A stretch of 20,834 bases of DNA from JAENVT01 sp031373785 (GCA_031373785.1 JANMNE010000314.1:1-20834); one strand, 5' to 3'. Counted from the stretch's first letter, positions 1 to 7,297 are shown. Made by a program: numbers and translations. Notes: a model not told the origin generated them from the letters alone.

Positions 1-1314
1 TACTGGGGGGAACCGTTCCCGATCGTGTACGACACCGACGGCAATCCGCACGGTCTTCCCGACGGCGAGCTGCCGCTGGTACTACCGGAGACCGACAGCT
101 TCTCGCCGCGCACCTTCGACCCCAACGACGAATTCTCGAACCCGGAGAGCCCGCTCGATCGACTGGAGTGGTGGACCCACGTCGAGCTCGATCTGGGTGA
201 TGGGCCGCAGCAGTACCGGCGCGACACCAACGTCATGCCGCAATGGGCCGGCAGTTGCTGGTACGAGCTGCGCTACCTCGACCCGACCAACGAGCAGCAA
301 CTCGTCGACCCCGAGGTCGAGCGGTACTGGATGGGCCCACAGCCCGAGGGCCACGACGGCCACGAGCATCCCGGTGGCGTCGACCTGTACGTCGGTGGCG
401 TCGAGCACGCCGTGCTGCACCTGTTGTACTCACGGTTCTGGCACAAGGTGCTGTTCGACCTGGGTCACGTCTCGTCGAAGGAGCCCTACTACCGGCTGTT
501 CAACCAGGGATACATCCTGGCCGCCGCGTTCAAGGACGAGCGCGAGATCTACGTCGAGGCCACCGACGTCGTCGAGCGCGACGGCAACTACTTCTATGGC
601 GACCTGCCGGTCACGCGCGAGTGGGGCAAGATGGGCAAGAGCCTCAAGAACGCGGTCACGCCCGACGACATCTGCCAGAGCTTCGGCGCCGACACCCTGC
701 GCCTCTACGAGATGGCCATGGGTCCACTCGATGCGTCTCGCCCGTGGGAGACGCGCGACGTCGTTGGCATGTACCGCTTCTTGCAGCGGCTGTGGCGCAA
801 TGTCGTCGACGAGGAAACAGGCGACCTGGCGCTGCTCGACACCGACGCCACGATCGACACCCAACGGCTGCTGCACCGCACGATCAGCGGAGTGCGTGAC
901 GACATGGAGGCGTTGCGGTTCAACACCGCGATCGCCAAACTGATCGAGCTCAACAACCACCTGACCAAGCTCGGTGGCTGCCCCCGCGACATCGCCGAGC
1001 CCTTGGTGCTGATGGTCGCCCCGTTGGCGGCGCATCTCGCCGAGGAGCTGTGGGCCAAGCTGGGTCACACCGAGTCGGTGGCGTATCAACCGTTCCCCAC
1101 CGCCGACCCGGCCCTGCTCGTTGCCGAAACGGTCGAGTACCCGGTGCAGATCAACGGCAAGGTTCGCGGACGCGTCACCGTTGCCGCGGGTACCGAGCCG
1201 TCAGGTGTCGAGGCTGCCGCGCTGGCTGACGACAAGGTCATCGCCTCACTCGCCGGCGTAACACCGAAGAAGGTGATCGTCATCCCGGGTCGGATGGTCA
1301 ACATCGTCGCCTGA
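1..1314 (+). CDS. leuS: Leucyl-tRNA synthetase, C-terminal part (5' end outside window)
   Basis: Class I aminoacyl-tRNA synthetase that charges tRNA-Leu with leucine in the cytoplasm. The reading frame is open from base 1 and begins YWGEPFPIV, the segment that follows the CP1 editing insertion, so roughly the first half of the gene lies outside the window. About 437 codons are present. The catalytic core continues through VDLYVGGVEHAVLHLLYSRF. The KMSKS loop appears as KMGKS at 628-642, a variant I recall from other actinobacterial LeuRS. The anticodon-binding helical domain and the small C-terminal domain follow, the latter ending in KKVIVIPGRMVNIVA, typical of LeuRS C-termini. The stop is TGA at 1312-1314. 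Any GTG near position 25 is internal. The amidase gene starts 22 bases downstream on the same strand. Identification is very secure. Confidence 0.97.
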   Translation, partial: YWGEPFPIVYDTDGNPHGLPDGELPLVLPETDSFSPRTFDPNDEFSNPESPLDRLEWWTHVELDLGDGPQQYRRDTNVMPQWAGSCWYELRYLDPTNEQQLVDPEVERYWMGPQPEGHDGHEHPGGVDLYVGGVEHAVLHLLYSRFWHKVLFDLGHVSSKEPYYRLFNQGYILAAAFKDEREIYVEATDVVERDGNYFYGDLPVTREWGKMGKSLKNAVTPDDICQSFGADTLRLYEMAMGPLDASRPWETRDVVGMYRFLQRLWRNVVDEETGDLALLDTDATIDTQRLLHRTISGVRDDMEALRFNTAIAKLIELNNHLTKLGGCPRDIAEPLVLMVAPLAAHLAEELWAKLGHTESVAYQPFPTADPALLVAETVEYPVQINGKVRGRVTVAAGTEPSGVEAAALADDKVIASLAGVTPKKVIVIPGRMVNIVA

Positions 1315-1336
1315 GTCTCTCGGCAATACTTCCTCG

Positions 1337-2779
1337 ATGCCCGAGCTGCCGTACCTGACCGCACACCAAACGCTGGAGCTGTTCCGTCGCGGCGAGCTCT
1401 CGCCGATCGAGCACCTCGAGTGCATGATCGAACAGATCGAGACGCACGACTCGACTGTGAACGCGGTGGTCGATCGCCGGTACGACGAGGCACGCGCCGA
1501 GGCGCGCGCTGCCGAGCAGCGATACCTCGGCAAGGGTGATCCACCGCGCCCGCTCGAGGGACTGACCGTCGCCGCCAAGGAGGAGCAACCCATGGCGGGG
1601 CGGTCGTGGAAACAGGGCTCGCTGGCATTCGTCGACGAGGTCGCCAAGTACGACCATCCGATCATCGAACGAATCCAGGGCGCCGGCGGCATCATCCATG
1701 TGCGAACCGCGACACCCGAGTTCAGTTGCGCCGGTTTCTGCCACAGCACGCTTTGGGGGGTGACACGCAACCCGTGGAACACCGAGTTCTCGCCGGGCGG
1801 CTCGTCGGGAGGATCCGCCGCGGCACTCGCGGCCGGCTACGCGCCGCTGGCCACCGGCAGCGACATCGGCGGATCGATCCGCATCCCGGCGTCGTTCTCC
1901 GGGGTCGTCGGTTTCAAGCCGCCGTTCGGTCGGGTTCCCGGACTCGCTCCGTACCACCTCGACCAGTACTGCCACGACGGACCACTGGCTCGGACGGTCG
2001 CCGATTGCGCACTTCTGGAGAACGTGATCGCCGGACCGCACTGGCGCGACAACGTCTCGCTGCGCAACCCTCCGCAGATCCCGACCGGGCCGAGTGGGTC
2101 CGGCCTGTTCGATGGCGTCGACGGCATGCGGATCGGCCTGTGCATGTCGCTGGGCGATTGGCCCGTCGATCCCGAGGTCGTCGCCAACACGCATCTCGTC
2201 GCCGCGGCACTCCGGCGCGCTGGCACGGCCGTCGACGAGGTCACGCTGCCGTGGACGACCGACCGCGTGTGGCAGGCGGCGCGTGCCCACTTCGCGGCGA
2301 TCTTGGGACAGGGGATCGGCGAGATCGAGACCGAGTTCGGCGACGTGCTCAACGACTACACCCGCGACTTCGTGACGACGATGCATCCGGCGCTGACCTT
2401 CTACGAAGGCCTGGTCGAAGAGACCGCTCTGTGGGACCCACTCGGGCGGATGTTCGAAGACATCGAGGTGCTGCTGTGCCCGACGATCGCGACGACCGGC
2501 TTGCAGGCCGGCCGCTCGTACGCCGGCGAACCACTCGTCATAGACGGACGCGACGTGCCGCATCACATCATGGCGATGATGACACTCCCCTTCAACCTGT
2601 TCAGCCGGTGCCCGGTGCTGGCGATGCCGTCGGGGCTCGCCGGCAACGGCGTGCCGACCGGTGTGCAGGTCGTCGGCCGCACGTACGAAGACATCAGCGT
2701 CTTCCGCGTCGGCGCGGCGATCGAAGCCGCGGGGTTCGGCTTCGGATCGCCGGAGTGGCGACCACCGCTCAGCCCTTGA
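1337..2779 (+). CDS. Amidase-signature family hydrolase
   Basis: A 480-residue member of the amidase signature (AS) family, which hydrolyses amide bonds with a Ser-cisSer-Lys triad. The triad is visible: Lys81 in VAAKEEQ, cis-Ser156 in the glycine-rich GGSSGGSAAA segment, and nucleophile Ser180 in SDIGGSIRIPAS. The 24-residue spacing of the two serines matches the family. The acid after the lysine is Glu rather than the more usual Asp. Length fits single-domain amidases. It could resemble GatA, but no gatB or gatC is beside it, so a catabolic or detoxifying amidase is more likely; the substrate cannot be read from sequence. The start is the first ATG after leuS, 22 bases away, and no clear Shine-Dalgarno precedes it. 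Its 3' end overlaps the convergent NTF2-like gene by 11 bases. Confidence 0.93.
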   Translation: MPELPYLTAHQTLELFRRGELSPIEHLECMIEQIETHDSTVNAVVDRRYDEARAEARAAEQRYLGKGDPPRPLEGLTVAAKEEQPMAGRSWKQGSLAFVDEVAKYDHPIIERIQGAGGIIHVRTATPEFSCAGFCHSTLWGVTRNPWNTEFSPGGSSGGSAAALAAGYAPLATGSDIGGSIRIPASFSGVVGFKPPFGRVPGLAPYHLDQYCHDGPLARTVADCALLENVIAGPHWRDNVSLRNPPQIPTGPSGSGLFDGVDGMRIGLCMSLGDWPVDPEVVANTHLVAAALRRAGTAVDEVTLPWTTDRVWQAARAHFAAILGQGIGEIETEFGDVLNDYTRDFVTTMHPALTFYEGLVEETALWDPLGRMFEDIEVLLCPTIATTGLQAGRSYAGEPLVIDGRDVPHHIMAMMTLPFNLFSRCPVLAMPSGLAGNGVPTGVQVVGRTYEDISVFRVGAAIEAAGFGFGSPEWRPPLSP

Positions 2780-3188
2780 ACGGAATCTCTTCGCGGGCCA
2801 GATCGCCGATGTGCCGGAACGTGGCGACCTTGCCATCCCCGTCGAACGTCCACAGGTGGACCCACAGGTCCTCCTCGATCGGGTTGCCGTTGCTGAGGAT
2901 CGACCCGGCGATGCGGATCACCGCGACCACAGTGTTGCCGTCACCGAGCACCAACTGCGGTTCGAACGTGGTCAACGTCATGCCCTGGGCAAGGACGCCG
3001 AAGAACTCGCCGACCTGCTGCTTGCCGGTGCGTGGTTGGAACCATGCGAGCTCGGTTTCACGCAAGCCGTGGTCCCAGGTGATCGCCTCGCTGAGGTGAT
3101 CGATGATGAGCGGCACGTCGCCGCGGCCGAACGCTGCATAGAGGTCGGCGACGGTACCTGCGTGGGTGGAAGTGGTTGTTGTGGACAT
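2769..3188 (-). CDS. NTF2-fold / SnoaL-like protein
   Basis: A 139-residue protein with the pattern of the NTF2/SnoaL superfamily: an N-terminal helical stretch (TVADLYAAFGRGDVPLIIDHLSEAITW), then alternating strands ending in HLWTFDGDGKVATFRHIGD. This fold forms a small cone-shaped pocket used by isomerases, cyclases, dehydratases and binding proteins. The catalytic role here is unknown. An in-frame upstream start at 3215 is possible, but the ATG at 3188 is preferred because a near-perfect Shine-Dalgarno (AGGAGGA, plus-strand complement at 3194-3200) sits 5 bases before it. The gene is divergent from the helicase and convergent with the amidase. It looks like an independent single gene. Family is confident, function is not. 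Confidence 0.85.
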   Translation of the reverse strand: MSTTTTSTHAGTVADLYAAFGRGDVPLIIDHLSEAITWDHGLRETELAWFQPRTGKQQVGEFFGVLAQGMTLTTFEPQLVLGDGNTVVAVIRIAGSILSNGNPIEEDLWVHLWTFDGDGKVATFRHIGDLAREEIPFKG

Positions 3189-3193
3189 AGGTG

Positions 3194-3200
3194 TCCTCCT
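3194..3200 (-). promoter_or_regulatory. Strong Shine-Dalgarno deciding the NTF2-like start
   Basis: Read on the minus strand, the bases form AAAGGAGGA, an almost complete anti-16S match, 5 bases before the ATG at 3188. An upstream in-frame ATG at 3215 has no such site, so 3188 is taken as the start. Confidence 0.75.
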
Positions 3201-3266
3201 TTCCTCGACGTTCATTCATCGCACCGAAGGCCGGTGGATCACCGTGTTCCGCGGCACATCCGCCCC

Positions 3267-3290
3267 AACTGGCCAGTTCAGCGATAGTCT
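3267..3290 (+). promoter_or_regulatory. Possible operator and -10 element for the helicase gene
   Basis: A perfect 12-bp palindrome AACTGGCCAGTT (3267-3278) lies just upstream of TAGTCT (3285-3290), which fits the actinobacterial TAnnnT -10 form. No good -35 is seen, so an activator-dependent or repressor-controlled promoter is plausible. A transcript starting near 3297 would have about 115 bases of leader before the helicase ATG. The palindrome is directly visible; its role is inferred. Confidence 0.35.
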
Positions 3291-3365
3291 GTCCGACGGC
3301 GGTGCTACGAAGACGTGGCCCGCGGTCGAGTGCAGCGCTTCCAGCGCACAGTGATTCCAGCGAGT

Positions 3366-3392
3366 TTGTTGGTTTGCATCCACGACCAACAA
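3366..3392 (+). promoter_or_regulatory. Leader stem-loop before the helicase ribosome-binding site
   Basis: TTGTTGGT (3366-3373) pairs perfectly with ACCAACAA (3385-3392). A G-U pair can extend the stem to 9 bp, leaving a 9-base loop. It ends 5 bases before the Shine-Dalgarno AAAGGAA (3398-3404). A smaller hairpin, GCGCT/AGCGC with a 3-base loop, lies at 3335-3347. Cold-shock helicase genes often have long structured leaders, so translational control is plausible but unproven. Confidence 0.4.
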
Positions 3393-3412
3393 CCCATAAA
3401 GGAATCCCCCAC

Positions 3413-4933
3413 ATGACCACATCCACCTCCAGTTCGCGCGGCGCGCGCCGTCGTAACGGCGGCCGACGCCCCGGTGCCGAGCGCACCGTGCGCATCGCCG
3501 AACCGAACGTGTCGACGCCTCCGAACGCCCGACCGGTCCCCGCGCCGGTCGCACCGATCGACTACATCACCGACTTCGCCGCACTCGGAGTGCCGGCACC
3601 GTTGATCAAGGTCCTCGCTGACCGCGATGTCCTCACCGCCTTTCCGATCCAGTCGGCAACACTGCCCGACTCCCTCGCCGGCAGCGACGTGCTCGGCCGC
3701 GGCAAGACCGGCAGTGGCAAGACCATCGCCTTCGCCCTGCCCATCGTCGCTCGCCTCGCAGCGAGCGGCCGCCACCGCCAGTCGGGCAAGCCACGGGCCC
3801 TCGTGCTCGTGCCCACCCGCGAGCTCGCCAACCAGGTCATGACGTCGTTGAGCCCGTTCGCCGCGGCCATGGGCCTGCGCGTCGCGACGGTGTACGGCGG
3901 GGTCGGGCAAGGCCCGCAGGTCTCCGCAATGCGCCAGGGCGTCGACATCGTCGTCGCCTGCCCGGGCCGCCTCGAGGATCTGATCGGCCAGCGGCACTGC
4001 CGCCTCGACGCCGTCGAGATCACCGTGCTCGACGAGGCCGACCACATGGCCGACCTCGGTTTCTTGCCCGGTGTCAAGCGAATCCTCGATGCCACGCCGT
4101 CCGGTGGCCAGCGATTGCTCTTTTCGGCCACGCTCGACAAGGCCATCGACGGGCTCGTGCGAACGTACCTCGTCAACCCGATCGTTCATTCGGTCGATCC
4201 GGAAGTGTCGTCGATCAACACGATGACCCATCACGTGCTTGCCGTGAGCTCGGGCGACAAGGCCGCTGTCGTCAGCGCGTTGGCCTCCGGGCTCGACCGG
4301 TCGCTGCTCTTCATGCGCACCAAGCACGGTGCGAAGAAGCTCGCCAAGCAGTTGTGCGCCGCCGGTATCCCTGCCGTCGAACTGCACGGCAACCTGTCCC
4401 AGAGCGCACGCGAGCGCAATCTCGCCGACTTCACGAGTGGCCAGGTCCGCGTGCTTGTCGCCACCGACATCGCCGCCCGCGGCATTCACGTCGACGAAAT
4501 CGCCCTGGTCATCCACGTCGATCCTCCTGCCGAGCACAAGGCCTTCCTGCACCGCTCGGGCCGTACCGCACGGGCCGGCGCAGAAGGCGTCGTCGCCACG
4601 GTGATGACGCCCGACCAGGCCGGCGATGTGCGCTCCTTGGCCCGCGCCGCCGGCATCTCGCCGACGGTCACCAATGTCAACCCGACGCACCCCTTGCTGA
4701 CCGAGCTGTCCGGCCCAGTCGCTCCCAAGGTCGCACCGCGTCCGCCACGGCCCGAAGACCTCGCCGCCGCCCGGCAACGCCCCGGCCAGCCCGGTCGCCG
4801 TCGTGGCCAAGCCGCCGGTCAACCGCGCAGCGGTGGTCGCCCCGGTGCCACGAGTCATACGCGCTCCGGCGCGCCGGCCGGCCCTCGCGGTGCCGGTGGC
4901 CGCAACTCCGGCGGGCGTCGCTCGGCCCGCTAA
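3413..4933 (+). CDS. DEAD-box ATP-dependent RNA helicase (RhlE/CsdA-like)
   Basis: A 506-residue superfamily 2 helicase that unwinds or remodels RNA duplexes using ATP, in processes such as ribosome assembly, RNA decay and cold adaptation. All core motifs are present: the Q-motif region FPIQ (77-80), motif I GKTGSGKT (97-104), PTRELA (134-139), PGR (184-186), DEAD (207-210), SAT (238-240), ATDIAARG (350-357) and HRSGRTARAG (380-389). The N-terminus (about 1-45) is basic and Ser/Arg-rich. The C-terminus (about 440-506) is Pro/Arg/Gly-rich, resembling RNA-binding RGG-type tails. The frame is open further upstream to about 3191, but the ATG at 3413 has Shine-Dalgarno AAAGGAA at an 8-base spacing and begins the recognisable protein. 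The gene stands alone and is convergent with the phosphofructokinase gene. Confidence 0.95.
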   Translation: MTTSTSSSRGARRRNGGRRPGAERTVRIAEPNVSTPPNARPVPAPVAPIDYITDFAALGVPAPLIKVLADRDVLTAFPIQSATLPDSLAGSDVLGRGKTGSGKTIAFALPIVARLAASGRHRQSGKPRALVLVPTRELANQVMTSLSPFAAAMGLRVATVYGGVGQGPQVSAMRQGVDIVVACPGRLEDLIGQRHCRLDAVEITVLDEADHMADLGFLPGVKRILDATPSGGQRLLFSATLDKAIDGLVRTYLVNPIVHSVDPEVSSINTMTHHVLAVSSGDKAAVVSALASGLDRSLLFMRTKHGAKKLAKQLCAAGIPAVELHGNLSQSARERNLADFTSGQVRVLVATDIAARGIHVDEIALVIHVDPPAEHKAFLHRSGRTARAGAEGVVATVMTPDQAGDVRSLARAAGISPTVTNVNPTHPLLTELSGPVAPKVAPRPPRPEDLAAARQRPGQPGRRRGQAAGQPRSGGRPGATSHTRSGAPAGPRGAGGRNSGGRRSAR

Positions 4934-4968
4934 GCCAGTCCGCATCGCCTCGGTGACGCGGTGCTGGC
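4934..4968. terminator. Possible bidirectional terminator between helicase and pfk
   Basis: GCCAG-t-CCGC (4934-4943) pairs with GCGG-tg-CTGGC (4958-4968), giving a nine-pair stem with a small internal bulge and a 14-base loop. It sits immediately after the helicase stop and 15 bases beyond the pfk stop on the other strand. No T-run follows, so this is a tentative call based on structure and position. Confidence 0.35.
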
Positions 4969-4983
4969 CTCCTTCCAGGAGCG

Positions 4984-6087
4984 TCAGTACTCGTCGCCGA
5001 AGCAGATGCCAATGTCGCGGGCTGCCACCAACGTGTCGCAGTCCAACGGAACACTGCGCATCGCACCGATCGCCTCGACCAGGGGCACATAGTCAACGCG
5101 CGGCTCGTTGAGGGCCACCATCACACCGTCGAGACCTTCGTCCAAGGCACGCACCGCAGCGGCCCCGAATCTGGTGCCCAGCAGGCGGTCCTGTGCGGTC
5201 GGTGTGCCGCCACGCAACAGATGTCCCAGCACCACGGTCCGCGCCTCTTTCCCCGTCAGGGTCGTCAGCTCACGGGCAACTTGGTGGCCGATGCCACCCA
5301 GCCGCTCGGCCTGGTCGAACGATTGGCCGATCACGGATCGATGACCGTCCTTCGGCATCGCCCCCTCGGCCACCACGACCATGGCAAACCCGGCACCGCG
5401 GCCTTCGCGCCGCGTGATCATGTCGGCCACCGGCTGGAGGCTGTAGGGAACCTCCGGGATCAAGATGGCGTGCACACCCGCAGCGACGCCGGCGTTGAGC
5501 GCGATCCACCCGGCGTACCTCCCCATGACCTCGACGACGAACACCCGGCTGTGCGACGTGGCTGTCGTGAAGATGCGATCGATCGACTCCGTGGCGACCT
5601 CGACGGCAGTGTCGAAGCCGAACGTGACCATCGTCTTGTCGAGATCGTTGTCGATCGTCTTCGGCACACCGATCACGCGCAGCCCGGCCTCGAACAGCCG
5701 CTGGCCGATGGAGAGCGAACCGTCACCGCCGATGGTGATCAACGCGTCGATGCCTGCGTCGCGGAACAGCGACACGAGGTGATCGGTGCGGTCCTCGTAC
5801 ACGAACGTTCCGTCGGGCTGCTCCACGGGGAAGTGGCAAGGGTTGCCGCGGTTGGTGCTGCCCAACACCGTGCCGCCGAGATAGCCGATGCCACGCACCG
5901 TGTGCCGTTCGAGCAGGGAGGTGCCACTGACGCCGTCGTGATAGAGCTCGGGGAACATCAAGCCGTTGAAACCGTCGCGGATGCCGACGACCTCCCACCC
6001 CCGACGCAGCGCGCACAGCGTTGCCGAACGGATGACGGCGTTGAGGCCAGGGGCGTCGCCGCCACCGGTGCTGAGGGCGACTCGCAT
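4984..6087 (-). CDS. pfkA: 6-phosphofructokinase, mixed-substrate (group III) type
   Basis: A 367-residue phosphofructokinase that phosphorylates fructose 6-phosphate to fructose 1,6-bisphosphate in glycolysis. The phosphate-donor loop is GGDG (120-123), with Gly at the position equivalent to E. coli Gly104. The catalytic segment is PKTIDND (142-148), with the catalytic Asp127 equivalent at 146 and Lys143 where E. coli has Gly124. MGR (188-190) and LGHLLRGGTPTAQDR (288-301) are also diagnostic. The Gly/Lys pair is the hallmark of the mixed-substrate subfamily, often ATP-dependent in actinobacteria, rather than the Asp/Lys pair of strict PPi enzymes. The ATG at 6087 is chosen because homologues begin MRVALSTGGGDAPGLN; a GTG at 6105 adds six residues. 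No strong Shine-Dalgarno is seen. Paired hairpins lie just upstream. Confidence 0.95.
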   Translation of the reverse strand: MRVALSTGGGDAPGLNAVIRSATLCALRRGWEVVGIRDGFNGLMFPELYHDGVSGTSLLERHTVRGIGYLGGTVLGSTNRGNPCHFPVEQPDGTFVYEDRTDHLVSLFRDAGIDALITIGGDGSLSIGQRLFEAGLRVIGVPKTIDNDLDKTMVTFGFDTAVEVATESIDRIFTTATSHSRVFVVEVMGRYAGWIALNAGVAAGVHAILIPEVPYSLQPVADMITRREGRGAGFAMVVVAEGAMPKDGHRSVIGQSFDQAERLGGIGHQVARELTTLTGKEARTVVLGHLLRGGTPTAQDRLLGTRFGAAAVRALDEGLDGVMVALNEPRVDYVPLVEAIGAMRSVPLDCDTLVAARDIGICFGDEY

Positions 6088-6102
6088 GGTCGCCCTGTCT
6101 AG

Positions 6103-6124
6103 CACGGTCTCAATTCCGACCGTG
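6103..6124 (-). promoter_or_regulatory. Hairpin in the pfk upstream region
   Basis: CACGGTC (6103-6109) pairs perfectly with GACCGTG (6118-6124) around an 8-base loop, starting 15 bases upstream of the pfk ATG. It directly abuts the 6124-6146 hairpin and shares the CGGTC/GACCG words with it, so alternative pairing is possible. Its role is unknown. Confidence 0.35.
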
Positions 6125-6146
6125 ACCGCAGCAGAGCGCTGCGGTC
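6124..6146 (-). terminator. GC-rich hairpin after the secreted-protein gene
   Basis: GACCGCAGC (6124-6132) and GCTGCGGTC (6138-6146) form a perfect 9-bp stem with a 5-base loop, 26 bases past the stop of the minus-strand gene at 6173. A 10-bp palindrome TCCGGCCGGA (6145-6154) adjoins it. There is no T-run on the minus strand. Position and strength suggest a terminator or attenuator between this gene and pfk. Confidence 0.5.
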
Positions 6147-6172
6147 CGGCCGGACGATTCGCCTCGAATTGA

Positions 6173-6691
6173 TCAGGCGCCGCTCACCGCAAACCATGCA
6201 CCGGCGGCGTTGCCATTGGCAACGAACACGATCGGCGCATAGCACGGGCTGGGAAGGGCGACATGTACTCGCGCCTCGCCGTTACCGGCCGCGTCAACCG
6301 GGAACGTCTCACTCTCGACGTTGACCGTCGTCGCTGCACCCGCTGCGTCGGTCGACAAGCAGCTCACTCTGACCTTCATGTTGGGTGCCGGGTTGGTACC
6401 GACGACGGCAGCCGGCCCACCCGGGCCGATCACGAGGCCCTCGACCTCGACGTCGACCCGACCGCTCGTGCGGACCCGGATCTCGGAATCGGCGATCACC
6501 CACGGCGCACCGCCGCCATTGATCCCGCGAATCGGATTTGCCGCACCCGTATAAGGAGGTGTCACGCCGGCCATGACGTCGGCCCGGTACAGCGTGTGAT
6601 CATTGTCGCGGGCGAGTGTGATCCCTGCGGTTCCACCGATGACTGCGAGGGCGAGCACTGCGCCCGCGATGACTCGAACACGTGATTTCAC
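6173..6691 (-). CDS. Secreted or membrane-anchored protein of unknown function
   Basis: A 172-residue protein that I do not assign to a characterised function. It starts with a basic residue cluster and a hydrophobic helix (about 6-27, RVIAGAVLALAVIGGTAG), which reads as a signal peptide or N-terminal anchor. The rest is mostly beta-prone (SEIRVRTSGRVDVEVEGLVI) with two cysteines, Cys111 and Cys150, that could form one disulfide, consistent with export. Similar small exported proteins occur in actinobacteria, from memory. The start is GTG at 6691, chosen because AAGGGGAA lies a few bases upstream and the hydrophobic segment then falls at the N-terminus. A longer ATG start at 6736 would run through the predicted -10 element. 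It is transcribed toward pfk but separated from it by hairpins. Confidence 0.75.
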   Translation of the reverse strand: MKSRVRVIAGAVLALAVIGGTAGITLARDNDHTLYRADVMAGVTPPYTGAANPIRGINGGGAPWVIADSEIRVRTSGRVDVEVEGLVIGPGGPAAVVGTNPAPNMKVRVSCLSTDAAGAATTVNVESETFPVDAAGNGEARVHVALPSPCYAPIVFVANGNAAGAWFAVSGA

Positions 6692-6706
6692 TGGTTCCCC
6701 TTCTTC

Positions 6707-6726
6707 GGCGCACGGACGGGTGCGCC
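6707..6726 (-). promoter_or_regulatory. 5'-terminal hairpin in the leader of the secreted-protein gene
   Basis: GGCGCAC (6707-6713) and GTGCGCC (6720-6726) form a perfect 7-bp stem with a 6-base loop. It lies between the predicted start point (near 6729) and the Shine-Dalgarno (plus-strand complement about 6695-6702), so it would cap the very 5' end of the transcript. Confidence 0.45.
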
Positions 6727-6735
6727 TCCTACCCA

Positions 6736-6764
6736 ACGGTAACCCTGCCTACCTGGTCGGGCAA
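6736..6764 (-). promoter_or_regulatory. Sigma70-type promoter of the secreted-protein gene
   Basis: On the minus strand, TTGCCC (-35; plus-strand GGGCAA at 6759-6764) is separated by exactly 17 bases from TACCGT (-10, TAnnnT type; plus-strand 6736-6741). The predicted start is near 6729, giving a leader of about 38 bases to the GTG at 6691. Confidence 0.5.
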
Positions 6765-6778
6765 TTGCGCCGATGGTC

Positions 6779-7234
6779 CTAGGACGCAGAGCGCGAAGCG
6801 TCCTGTGAATCGCGCGGTGTGTCGTCGCCAGTGGTTTCGCCGTGAGCCGAATTGCCCGGGGCCGTCGCATCGCCGCGTTCATCGCGCAGACCCTGCAACA
6901 CGTCGGAATCCTGCGCGGTCGCCATCGGACCGAACCCGAGCACCGCCGTGCCCCGGGCACTGCAGGCCGGGCAGGTGATTGCGACAACTGCAACCATGTC
7001 GTCAGGATCCGAGGCGCCCTCCAAGCGCCGGAGCGAGCTCATCGACACGCTCGCCGACGGCGACATCGTGCCGCACTCGACACATTCCACCTGGGAATCG
7101 TCGGTCGCGACGAACGACGAGCCAAACCCACCCTGGGCGTAGGCCTCCAAGACGTCGACCATCGTCGACTCGTCGCTACTCGTGTCGTCCCCCGGCGCTT
7201 CGACAACATGGTTCTCCTCGGGTGTGTTGGCCAT
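6779..7234 (-). CDS. Small acidic zinc-ribbon protein of unknown function
   Basis: A 151-residue protein whose middle carries two cysteine pairs, Cys51-x2-Cys54 (CVECG) and Cys88-x2-Cys91 (CPACS), spaced like a zinc ribbon. The N-terminal 25 residues and the C-terminal 40 residues are acidic, Ser/Thr/Asp-rich and probably disordered. A short segment (MVDVLEAYAQGGFGSSF) leads into the ribbon and may be a helix plus strand. No enzymatic motif is seen; a nucleic-acid or protein-binding adaptor is possible, but function is unknown. The frame is open far upstream into the divergent genes, but the ATG at 7234 gives a protein that begins just before the conserved-looking part and leaves a 60-base divergent promoter region. 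The Shine-Dalgarno is weak. Confidence 0.72.
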   Translation of the reverse strand: MANTPEENHVVEAPGDDTSSDESTMVDVLEAYAQGGFGSSFVATDDSQVECVECGTMSPSASVSMSSLRRLEGASDPDDMVAVVAITCPACSARGTAVLGFGPMATAQDSDVLQGLRDERGDATAPGNSAHGETTGDDTPRDSQDASRSAS

Positions 7235-7282
7235 GCCGCGGTGTACCCAGATCGCGGACCGCCAAAACTCGGTCAAGGCGCG

Positions 7283-7297
7283 TACGCTCGTGCGGTG
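7283..7297 (+). promoter_or_regulatory. Possible leaderless promoter of the NifU-N gene
   Basis: TACGCT (7283-7288) fits the TAnnnT -10 form and ends 6 bases before the GTG at 7295. That is the spacing expected if transcription begins at the start codon. No Shine-Dalgarno precedes the GTG, which agrees with leaderless translation, common in actinobacteria. No convincing -35 is seen. Confidence 0.35.

Noticed and set aside
1298..2836. A 512-codon minus-strand open frame across the amidase
   Set aside because: It is Arg/Asp-rich with no recognisable motif. The plus strand encodes an amidase with a complete catalytic triad.
3191..3412. Upstream in-frame extension of the helicase by 74 codons
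   Set aside because: It covers the palindrome, the -10 box and the hairpins and has no conserved-looking sequence. The ATG at 3413 has a well-spaced Shine-Dalgarno.
3305..4945. A 546-codon open frame on the minus strand across the DEAD-box gene
   Set aside because: It is antisense to a gene with every helicase motif. Long stop-free antisense frames are expected in GC-rich coding DNA, and its product is low-complexity Gly/Asp/Arg/His-rich with no family features.
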